A stretch of 16,569 nucleotides of DNA, taken from contig JBCDJG010000081.1 in the NCBI GenBank assembly GCA_038748065.1, positions 1 to 16,569 of the forward strand, in the 5' to 3' direction. This document shows, in pieces, positions 1 through 5,810 of the stretch (position 1 is its first letter; each line of letters begins with the position of its first letter). This DNA is from JBCDJG01 sp038748065. Lineage in GTDB: Bacteria; Pseudomonadota; Gammaproteobacteria; Pseudomonadales; Halieaceae. The notes below the pieces were generated by a model. The model did no database searches, had not been told where the DNA came from, and worked only from the letters and a program-made list of their open reading frames with translations. Both the position numbers and the translations under genes were made by a program.

Positions 1-304
1 CTGGCTCCGGCTCTCGCTCTGGCTCGCTCTCTGGCTCTGGCTCTGGCTCTGGCTCAGTCTCTTGCTCTGGCTCTGGCTCCGGCTCGGGCTCGGGCTCAGG
101 TTCCGGCTCGGGCTCAGGTTCCGGCTCTGGCTCTGGCTCGGGCTCGGGCTCTGGCTCGGGCTCGGGCTCTGGCTCCGGCTCTGGCTCGGGCTCAGGTTCC
201 GGCTCGGGCTCGGGCTCCGGCTCGGGCTCAGGTTCCGGCTCTGGCTCAGGTTCCGGCTCGGGCTCAGGCTCCGGCTCGGTTTCTGGTTCTGGGCCAGGCT
301 CAGG
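1..304 (-). repeat. Hexanucleotide repeat encoding a Glu-Pro tract
   Basis: About 100 codons of the adhesin alternate Glu (GAG, GAA) and Pro (CCG, CCA, CCC, CCT). On the plus strand this appears as tandem GGCTCN/GGTTCC hexamers. Longer units such as an 18-base EPEPEP block (CCGGCTCGGGCTCAGGTT) recur several times between about 95 and 265. Interruptions are few: Gly and Thr near the start, then Gln, Thr, Ser and Arg near the window edge. Every unit is a multiple of three, so gain or loss of units keeps the frame. The tract is open at the left edge, so its full length is unknown. Confidence 0.93.
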
Positions 305-805
305 ATCATCGTCGAGGAACAGAGGGTCGTCGTCCAGGAACGGAATCTGCTCCCACAAAGCCGCTAGTCCAGCTTCCGATAGCGGCCCCAGACCTAGGAA
401 CTCAGAGACTTCTTCCAAGATGCGCAGCAAGCGAATGAAGCTGTGTCCTTCTCCCTCAAGACCACCGAGGCCCGCTGCAGTCTCCTGCAGCACGTCGCCA
501 AGGTCTGCTCCCTCTTCCAGGGCCGCCAGGACCTGCTGTACGGACTCATCCAAAACCTCAGCTTCGTCGGCGCCTGTCGCCTCCTCAGCTAGAAGCTCTG
601 GCGTGATCAGGGTTTCCGGGGAGTCGGCAATAGTCAGTGTCGTGCCGTCAACCAGCTGTACCTCAATTCCACTGCCATCGGGTGTTACGACAGTTTGCCC
701 TTCAAGAAGCTGATCCCCCGGGCGAAGCTCCCTGAGTTGGCCATCTTCTCCGCGCACATAAGGTGTGCCGGTGACTTCTTGTACAGTTCCTAGGACATCT
801 GCCAT
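1..805 (-). CDS. lapA: Lap-type giant surface adhesin, N-terminal part (runs off the window)
   Basis: This is the first 268 residues of a large type I-secreted adhesin that would stay anchored at the outer membrane and mediate biofilm attachment. Residues 1-110 form a small retention module (MADVLGTVQEVTG, then VRGEDGQLRELRPGDQLLEG, then VQLVDGTTLTIAD), like the N-terminus of Pseudomonas LapA. T109-A110-A111-G112 is the motif where the periplasmic protease LapG cuts between the two alanines in LapA; the position matches the LapA site closely. A helical stretch follows (GHSFIRLLRILEEVSEFLG), then an acidic segment (FLDDDPLFLDDDP), then an almost pure Glu-Pro tract from residue 168 to the window edge. 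The ATG has AAGGAG six bases upstream. No signal peptide is present, as expected for type I secretion. Repeat domains and the C-terminal secretion signal must lie to the left. The family call is firm; the symbol is by analogy. Confidence 0.88.
   Translation of the reverse strand, partial: MADVLGTVQEVTGTPYVRGEDGQLRELRPGDQLLEGQTVVTPDGSGIEVQLVDGTTLTIADSPETLITPELLAEEATGADEAEVLDESVQQVLAALEEGADLGDVLQETAAGLGGLEGEGHSFIRLLRILEEVSEFLGLGPLSEAGLAALWEQIPFLDDDPLFLDDDPEPGPEPETEPEPEPEPEPEPEPEPEPEPEPEPEPEPEPEPEPEPEPEPEPEPEPEPEPEPEPEPEPEPEPEPEPEPEPEQETEPEPEPEPESEPEREPEP
470..481 (-). other. TAAG proteolytic site (LapG-type) in the adhesin
   Basis: These four codons encode T109-A110-A111-G112 of the adhesin. 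In LapA-type proteins the protease LapG cleaves between the two alanines and frees the adhesin when c-di-GMP is low. The following residues, LGGLEGEGHSF, resemble the Gly-rich segment seen after the site in other Lap adhesins. The motif is seen directly; cleavage is inferred from the family. Confidence 0.8.
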
Positions 806-811
806 GACTGG

Positions 812-817
812 CTCCTT
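812..817 (-). promoter_or_regulatory. Ribosome binding site of the adhesin
   Basis: AAGGAG on the minus strand lies six bases before the ATG at 805. This fixes the adhesin start and predicts efficient translation. Confidence 0.85.
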
Positions 818-859
818 GCAATGACTGGGCGCACCCAAATGGCGCACAAAAATCTATGG

Positions 860-888
860 CTAGTACCCTCTGATACTACGCCAGTCAA
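860..888 (-). promoter_or_regulatory. Candidate sigma-70 promoter of the adhesin
   Basis: On the minus strand TTGACT (883-888) matches the -35 consensus at five of six bases. After a 17-base spacer comes TACTAG (860-865), a weak -10 match at three of six. Transcription would start near 853, giving a leader of about 48 bases before the adhesin ATG. The strong -35, ideal spacer and weak -10 would fit an activator-dependent promoter. Confidence 0.5.
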
Positions 889-922
889 TGAAGAAGCACA
901 TTGTACTTTGGGGCAGGAATTC

Positions 923-951
923 AAAAAGCCGTGTGACTTGCCTCACACAAC
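923..951 (-). terminator. Intrinsic terminator after the regulator gene
   Basis: On the minus strand the arms GTTGTGTGA and TCACACGGC pair over nine positions, two of them G-U, around the loop GGCAAG. Five T residues follow directly. The stem begins just past the regulator's TAG stop (953-955), so it would end the lapB-lapC-regulator transcript before the adhesin. The core of the stem is also the CRP-like palindrome listed separately. Confidence 0.62.
932..947. promoter_or_regulatory. CRP/Vfr-like palindrome upstream of the adhesin
   Basis: TGTGA-CTTGCC-TCACA has both conserved half-sites of the CRP family consensus TGTGA-N6-TCACA. With one more pair (G931, C948) the dyad has six-base arms. 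Its centre lies about 86 bases upstream of the proposed adhesin transcription start, a distance compatible with class I activation. It overlaps the terminator stem, so it may be RNA structure rather than an operator. Confidence 0.42.
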
Positions 952-952
952 C

Positions 953-1552
953 CTAATTCAGGCAGTCTCTAACCCTGATTGCGAGCTGGACCCGGTCGCG
1001 AACTTCAAGCTTCTCGAAGATCGCTGTAAGGTGAGCTTTGACAGTTCTTTCTGTTATGTCGAGATCTTGCGCAATCTCTCGGTTGCTGGCTCCTCCTCCC
1101 ACCAATTGTGCGACCGCTTTCTCTCGCTCTGTTAGCGAAGAGAGATCTCCGCTATGTCCACTCGAGAGAGCATGCAGCCGTTCGGTAATCCTGAGGAGGC
1201 TTGCCATCAACCCCGGCTCCAGCCACACACCACCGCGCTCCAGGACTATGGGGATTTGCCGCAACGTGTCAGCCCGGGTAAATACGTGTGCGTAGCCCCG
1301 GGCGCCTCGGGCCATCACGCGAACGGCGTCGGCCTCAGCCGGCGTAGGGGACAATACCACCACATTGGCGCCAGCCGCAGTGCACCTCTCGATCATGGCA
1401 TCAAGTTCCTGACGCTCAAGGAAGCTCGCGTCAAGCCAAACGAGCTTGTTATCCAGGCTACCCGCCACAGTTTCAGCGACACACGCGTCAGGAAACGCCT
1501 CTCTCCACCGCTCCCGAAGTCGACCCGCTCTAGTGATGAAAAAGTTATCCAT
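953..1552 (-). CDS. LuxR/NarL-type transcriptional regulator with a degenerate receiver domain
   Basis: A 199-residue DNA-binding regulator. Residues 140-195 are a standard LuxR/GerE helix-turn-helix (LTEREKAVAQLV, then ASNREIAQDLDITERTVKAHL, ending FEKLEVRDRVQLA). Residues 1-115 look like a shortened receiver fold: a hydrophobic strand ends in WLD41, a strand NVVVLSPTP follows, then the helix-turn ARGARGYAHV. The N-terminal acidic pair that binds Mg in true receivers is missing (the protein begins MDNFFITRAGR), so D41 probably is not phosphorylated conventionally. The ATG lies 3 bases after the LapC stop with GGAG ten bases upstream, so it is almost surely the third gene of the lapB-lapC transcript. 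A role in controlling the adhesin gene just downstream is inference from position; no ligand or partner kinase is visible. Confidence 0.85.
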   Translation of the reverse strand: MDNFFITRAGRLRERWREAFPDACVAETVAGSLDNKLVWLDASFLERQELDAMIERCTAAGANVVVLSPTPAEADAVRVMARGARGYAHVFTRADTLRQIPIVLERGGVWLEPGLMASLLRITERLHALSSGHSGDLSSLTEREKAVAQLVGGGASNREIAQDLDITERTVKAHLTAIFEKLEVRDRVQLAIRVRDCLN

Positions 1553-1555
1553 TCA

Positions 1556-2956
1556 CTACCGCTCCGTAAGTGCCACTTGCTTGGCTCGCAGCACGGGTTT
1601 CATGAGGTAGGCGAGTATACTCTTTTGACCAGTCAGAATGTCAACGTCAGCTATCATGCCCGGCAGGATTGGCATTCCTTCTCCAATTCCGGATTCCTGA
1701 GTCCTAACGCGGACAGCGTAGTAAGGGTTTCCCTCATGGTCCATGATCGTATCTGCGCCAATTCGCTCAACACGGCCGTCGAGTCCCCCAAACACCACGA
1801 AGTCGTAAGCTGTAAATTTCACAAAAGCAGACTGCCCAGGAACCAGAAAGGCGATATCTTTTGGATTTATCTGCACCTCCAGTAGCAAGGTGTCATCAGC
1901 GGGCACGATCTCCAGAATCTCTTTCCCTGGCAAAACCACCCCCCCAATTGTGTGAAAGTGAACCCGGTTGATGGTCCCATTCACCGGCGAGGCAATCTCG
2001 TTTTGACTGACCCTGTGCGAAAGGCCCGCGCCAGCCTCACGTAAGCTGTTCATTCGGGTCAATGTGGCCGCCAACTCCTCACGTATTGCGTTTTCGAACT
2101 CGAACTCTACTTCCTCGACTTTTCTTTCCGCCTCTTGAATGGATGATCGAATCCGGCTGATTTGAGCGCGCGCCTGCGCCAATTCACCATCTAGTTGATT
2201 CACCTCTCGCTCCAAACGCAGTATCTCAACCTGGGACACAGCACCTGAGGAGACCATGGGCCGCGTAATAACCGCTTCCTGCTGTGCAAGATCAAGCGAT
2301 ATCGCCAACTGCCTCTCTCTCGCGGAGATTTCCTTGAACTCCTCCTGCCGCTGAACAAGTTGCTGCTCGAAAATCTGTCGTTCAACGTCGGCCTCCTCTC
2401 GGGCTGACTCGAATAACGCCATCTCTTGTGCAACAACGTTGGGTATGGCTTCCATGAGAGCCGGATCCGCAACAAAATCGGTACCCTCAGCTAACGCTCG
2501 TAGCCGCTCAGATTTGACGGATAGTGCCTGCCATTCGGACAGGTTTTCCCTGAACGTGGACTGTGAACGGGTCTGATCCAGCCGCATCAGCAACTGGCCT
2601 TGATCAACGATATCGCCCTCAGTTACAAGAATCTCGCTAACAATGCCACCGTCCTGGGATTGAATCACCTGAATCTGCCGGGACGGTATAACTTTGGCTT
2701 GGCCTCTGGTTACTTCATCGATTTGGGCGATAGCAGACCACACGAAGAGCACAATAAATGAAATGGCAATGAAATAAAGCACAGCTCTGGCTCGGATGGG
2801 CTGTTGCTCTATGTACGCCCTGTGTGTATCGCTACCCCATTCCAGGCTTTTGGACTCTGTCGGTTCCGAGAGCCAGGGACTGAGAACACGATCCACAAAC
2901 CCCCGGGACCGTTGAGGTGAAGCTCGCGCTTCGTCAATGTCAGCTTGCTTGTTCAC
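1556..2956 (-). CDS. lapC: LapC-type membrane fusion protein of type I secretion
   Basis: HlyD-family periplasmic adaptor of 466 residues that would link the inner-membrane ABC ATPase to a TolC/LapE-type outer-membrane channel. It has a cytoplasmic N-terminus, one membrane span at about residues 57-77 (VLYFIAISFIVLFVWSAIA), a first lipoyl half (QIQVIQSQDGGIVSEILV), a long coiled-coil hairpin at about 135-320, and a second lipoyl half (IASPVNGTINRVHFHTIGG) leading to a beta-barrel. The C-terminus GMIADVDILTGQKSILAYL matches the HlyD family signature. It starts with GTG, overlapping the TGA of lapB as GTGA, so translation is probably coupled. Length and order fit LapC. The outer-membrane partner is not in the window. 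Confidence 0.92.
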   Translation of the reverse strand: MNKQADIDEARASPQRSRGFVDRVLSPWLSEPTESKSLEWGSDTHRAYIEQQPIRARAVLYFIAISFIVLFVWSAIAQIDEVTRGQAKVIPSRQIQVIQSQDGGIVSEILVTEGDIVDQGQLLMRLDQTRSQSTFRENLSEWQALSVKSERLRALAEGTDFVADPALMEAIPNVVAQEMALFESAREEADVERQIFEQQLVQRQEEFKEISARERQLAISLDLAQQEAVITRPMVSSGAVSQVEILRLEREVNQLDGELAQARAQISRIRSSIQEAERKVEEVEFEFENAIREELAATLTRMNSLREAGAGLSHRVSQNEIASPVNGTINRVHFHTIGGVVLPGKEILEIVPADDTLLLEVQINPKDIAFLVPGQSAFVKFTAYDFVVFGGLDGRVERIGADTIMDHEGNPYYAVRVRTQESGIGEGMPILPGMIADVDILTGQKSILAYLMKPVLRAKQVALTER

Positions 2957-5085
2957 TGTGCTTTACCGATCTTACCTTGCTGCAAAGCCGAGATAACCTG
3001 ATCTCTCGGGCCATCGGCAACCAGCGCTCCGTTATCAATGACAAGTATTCTATCGACCATCTCGAGTATTGAATTACGGTGGGTGACGACTAACCAGGTG
3101 CGCCCCCCAACATAACCGGTAAGCTTTCGCTTCACCAGAGACTCGGTGGAATGATCCATTGAGCCAGTAGGCTCGTCCATGAATAGTATATTTGGCTGGT
3201 GCACGATCGCCCTCGCCAGCGCTACCGATTTGCGTTGCCCGCCGGACAGGGAATCGCCCCGCTCACCTACCAGCATATCGAAACCCTGCGGATGGCGATT
3301 CACAAAATCTAACAACCCGCTTGTTTCAGCGGCGTCCACGAGGGCCTGATCCGAGACTTCCGGGTGAGCGAGAGTAAGATTCTCTCGCAACGAACCGTAG
3401 AACAGCACAACGTCCTGCGGGACGTAACCGACCCGGCTTCTGAACTCACCGGGATCCAGCTGCCTCAAGTCTATACCATCTATCAATATCGACCCATATG
3501 TAGGCTGGTAAAGGCCCATGCAGAGTTTTTGCAAGGTCGATTTGCCGGAGCCGATCCTGCCGAGGATGGCAACCTTCTCGCCCGCTTTTATCTTGAACGA
3601 CACGTTGTTCAATGAAGAAATAGGACTATCAGGATACGAAAAACTGACATGTTTAAACTCGATATCCCCACGGAACATGTCTCGGGACAGGAACTGCTTA
3701 CCCGGCGGCCGCTCAGTGGGCTCCTCCATCATCTCGTCCAATCCCTTTAGTGCCACCCTAGAATTCTGATATTGGACAAGCAAGGCAGCGACTCTGCCAA
3801 ATGGCCCCATTACCCTGCCCGATAGAATCACACATGCGATTAAACCGCCGAAGCTCAAAGCTCCTGCTGCAATTAGGTAAGCACCGAGTACAACGACGGA
3901 AAGACGAACCATATGTTCAACCCAGCCCGTCAGATTCACCGAAGAATTGGCGACGAGTCTTAGCTGCTGGGTAACATGGGCTGAAAAAGAGGCGGTCTCT
4001 TCCCACTTCCGCTGCATTCTTTGCTCAGCGCCCGTAGCCTTGATCGTCTCCACCCCCGCCAGCCCTTCGACCAGGGTCGAGTTACGCACTGTCGCGGCTC
4101 GGTAAGCAGTACCCGCGAGTTCCCGAAGTTTGCGCTGTGTTGCTAGGCCGTAAAGCAGCACGATCGACACGCCAATCAAAACTGGGATGGCCATCTGCCA
4201 GGCTATCCAGGCCATCACACCAAGGAACAGTCCAGCAAAAGGTAAATCGACGAGCGCAGTAACAGAACTGGAAGCGATGAAGTCCCTTACCGATTCAAAC
4301 CCCCTGATACGCATAGCCTGGCCACCCACGGAACTGGGTCGGTGCTCCATCCGGGTGGCCATTGAGTGCTCAAATATCAAGGAAGAGGCGCTGATGTCGA
4401 CGCGGCGGGCCGCGAGGTCGATAAAGTAGGCTCGCATGCCCTTAAGGATTGCCTCTGCGATGAAGAAAATTATCACTCCGCTGGTCAGAAACCATAGTGT
4501 CTCCACCGCATGGTTAGGCAAAACGCGGTCGTAAACCAGCCTGATAAAAATCGGCAGCGCTAGCGCGAAAAGGTTGATAAAGAACGATGCAATCAGCACG
4601 TCCCGGTACAATGGCAGGTTGCGCCTGACAATGCTCCAGAACCAGTGCTTGCGCTTGGAATCCCCATCTTCCGGCGCACGCTGATCGAATTGGAAACGCG
4701 ACCGAGTGACAATTGCTGTGCCGCTGTAGCGGCTACCCAGCGCAGCTGCGGACACCTCCAAAACCGATTCATTGATCTCGGGGTAGACCACCCGGGCGAG
4801 CACCTGCCCATCCTTCTCGACCCAGTCCATCAGCAGGCAGGCGCCGGAATCCTCGTACAGGAGTACGGCGGGCAGCAGGCCCTCGTCGAGTCCTTCAAGC
4901 GGTTTTTTGACGAGGTTGCTAACCAACCCGACCCGACTCGCCGCGCGTTCGAATAGCGATGGCGTGAGTATGCCGCCGTCTAGCGGCAAACCACTAGTCA
5001 ACGCCTCTGCCGTTGAGGCATTCCCATGATAGCGGCACAGTGCTAACAGGCACTGTAACAGCGAGTCTTCTACACGAGCATCCAT
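2953..5085 (-). CDS. lapB: LapB-type type I secretion ABC transporter (ATPase plus permease)
   Basis: A 710-residue exporter that would drive adhesin secretion from the cytoplasm. Residues 1-125 are a C39-peptidase-like domain. The position of the catalytic Cys appears to be Ser8 (in EDSLLQCLLALCRYHG), and no His stands where the catalytic His should be (ACLLMDW), so this is a non-proteolytic docking domain as in HlyB and LapB. Residues 155-440 form the membrane domain with about six spans. The nucleotide-binding domain has Walker A GRIGSGKST (509-517), Q557 in YVPQD, the signature LSGGQ (613-617), Walker B ILFMDEPT (633-640) and H669. An in-frame TAG seven codons upstream rules out a longer start; ATG 5085 is the first ATG, with only a weak distant GGAAG. 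First gene of the lap transcript. Confidence 0.93.
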   Translation of the reverse strand: MDARVEDSLLQCLLALCRYHGNASTAEALTSGLPLDGGILTPSLFERAASRVGLVSNLVKKPLEGLDEGLLPAVLLYEDSGACLLMDWVEKDGQVLARVVYPEINESVLEVSAAALGSRYSGTAIVTRSRFQFDQRAPEDGDSKRKHWFWSIVRRNLPLYRDVLIASFFINLFALALPIFIRLVYDRVLPNHAVETLWFLTSGVIIFFIAEAILKGMRAYFIDLAARRVDISASSLIFEHSMATRMEHRPSSVGGQAMRIRGFESVRDFIASSSVTALVDLPFAGLFLGVMAWIAWQMAIPVLIGVSIVLLYGLATQRKLRELAGTAYRAATVRNSTLVEGLAGVETIKATGAEQRMQRKWEETASFSAHVTQQLRLVANSSVNLTGWVEHMVRLSVVVLGAYLIAAGALSFGGLIACVILSGRVMGPFGRVAALLVQYQNSRVALKGLDEMMEEPTERPPGKQFLSRDMFRGDIEFKHVSFSYPDSPISSLNNVSFKIKAGEKVAILGRIGSGKSTLQKLCMGLYQPTYGSILIDGIDLRQLDPGEFRSRVGYVPQDVVLFYGSLRENLTLAHPEVSDQALVDAAETSGLLDFVNRHPQGFDMLVGERGDSLSGGQRKSVALARAIVHQPNILFMDEPTGSMDHSTESLVKRKLTGYVGGRTWLVVTHRNSILEMVDRILVIDNGALVADGPRDQVISALQQGKIGKAQ

Positions 5086-5173
5086 GGGTTGCGTGCGGGC
5101 TTCCTACTGAAGATGTCAGGGGGCTCATGAGGGTCTCCCTCTAAGCCGCTGAATCTTATCTATTTTTTCGGAC

Positions 5174-5200
5174 CACCGAGCATATGACAGTTGCTCGGTG
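5174..5200. promoter_or_regulatory. Nine-base perfect inverted repeat upstream of lapB
   Basis: The arms CACCGAGCA (5174-5182) and TGCTCGGTG (5192-5200) pair perfectly around a nine-base loop, about 90 bases before the lapB ATG. On either strand no T-tract follows the stem, so it is not an intrinsic terminator. It could be an operator or a leader hairpin of lapB. No regulator family is recognised from the half-site. Confidence 0.45.
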
Positions 5201-5464
5201 ATTACCACGGCCTTATTGCGGTATTGGTCACAGCCTGATCTGCGTAAACATGCCCCACTTCGCCTCATTTAGCTCTAAATTGAGCGTAAGCGCCGGAGTC
5301 GAACCAGTTCAGCTGAGGACGTCGCCATGACGGCGGCCCAGAGGCCCGATCCCAGGGTATTTGAGGGTGTTGCGGGCTGGAGCAATAAGTGCGTCACCGA
5401 CAGCCGGACGATAAGTGACGGCGATGAATTTCGCGCACAGCAGGCCTTGCGAGCTGGCGGAGTG

Positions 5465-5480
5465 TGTGACATTTGTCACA
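5465..5480. promoter_or_regulatory. CRP/Vfr-like palindrome in the lapB upstream region
   Basis: TGTGA-CATTTG-TCACA carries both perfect half-sites of the CRP family consensus. The dyad is also readable as TGTGAC-ATTT-GTCACA with six-base arms. It lies 118 bases before the plus-strand small ORF at 5598 and 380 bases before the lapB ATG. Unlike the copy near 940 it has no T-tract, so a terminator reading does not apply. The target gene is uncertain. Confidence 0.52.
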
Positions 5481-5597
5481 ATTCCACGGCACTGCGCCCA
5501 ACGCAGAGTCTCAGCAGGAGGCAAAACGATCAGTTTTGATCCAAACTATCATGTGTACAAGGGACATCAGTTACTACATCAATGATGGGCCATAACC

Positions 5598-5810
5598 ATG
5601 ACAACAGCCACATTTGAATCCAAGGAACCGTCATCGGACCCGTTCGCTGCTCGCGACTGCTCGCCCAAGCCCTATGCCGGCACCGAGCGCAGGCGCTACA
5701 ACCGCCGCGGCGGAGCAGACCGCCGTTGCTCTGTAAGATTCGATGTATCGGGTGATCGTCGTGAAAGCGGCGGACGTCGCTCAGACGATTCTCGGGCGCA
5801 GTTCCGGTAG
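5598..5810 (+). CDS. Small Arg-rich protein of unknown function
   Basis: A 70-residue, strongly basic and polar protein. From about residue 29 it is built of short Arg clusters separated by acidic or small residues: ERRRYNRR, ADRR, GDRR and GGRR. There is no membrane segment, signal peptide or metal-binding pattern. The segment ERRRYNRR resembles the RxxxR start of PilZ (c-di-GMP binding) domains, but the rest of a PilZ domain is absent. I cannot assign a function. The ATG at 5598 is the only reasonable start; the ribosome binding site is weak (GATGGG about eight bases upstream). Its last 30 bases overlap the end of ctaA tail to tail. The non-random Arg pattern argues for a real gene. Confidence 0.5.
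   Translation: MTTATFESKEPSSDPFAARDCSPKPYAGTERRRYNRRGGADRRCSVRFDVSGDRRESGGRRSDDSRAQFR

Larger units (their letters stand above)
5086..5597. other. Intergenic region between lapB and the small plus-strand ORF
   Basis: 512 bases with no convincing gene. It holds the inverted repeat at 5174-5200, the CRP-like palindrome at 5465-5480 and two small hairpins: CTGCG/CGCAG at 5492-5506 and CAAAAC/GTTTTG at 5522-5538. Three short overlapping ORFs exist between 5275 and 5539 on opposite strands, but none has a clear ribosome binding site or recognisable protein, so I do not call them. I could not find a good promoter for lapB by eye. The region has room for a regulated promoter or a small RNA. Confidence 0.6.

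Noticed and set aside
1..304. CRISPR array or mobile-element repeat at the left edge
   Set aside because: There are no spacers; the repeats are contiguous hexamers that translate as Glu-Pro in frame with the adhesin.
62..367. Plus-strand 101-codon ORF rich in Leu, Gly, Trp and Arg
   Set aside because: It is the complement of the Glu-Pro hexamer repeat and has no ribosome binding site; the adhesin frame on the minus strand explains it.
5174..5200. Reading the inverted repeat upstream of lapB as an intrinsic terminator
   Set aside because: The T-run (5163-5168) precedes the stem on the plus strand, and on the minus strand the stem is followed by A residues, so neither orientation gives a stem followed by T.
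5283..5325. tRNA-like T-arm on the minus strand (GGTTCGACTCCGGC)
   Set aside because: The T-loop bases fit, but the stem has a mismatch, the would-be acceptor strand GCTTACG has no partner upstream, and no anticodon or D-arm folds. A chance match or at most an old fragment.
5275..5539. Three short overlapping ORFs of 65-71 codons (two minus, one plus) in the lapB upstream region
   Set aside because: No ribosome binding sites, no recognisable protein features, and they overlap each other on both strands as expected from chance in GC-rich DNA.
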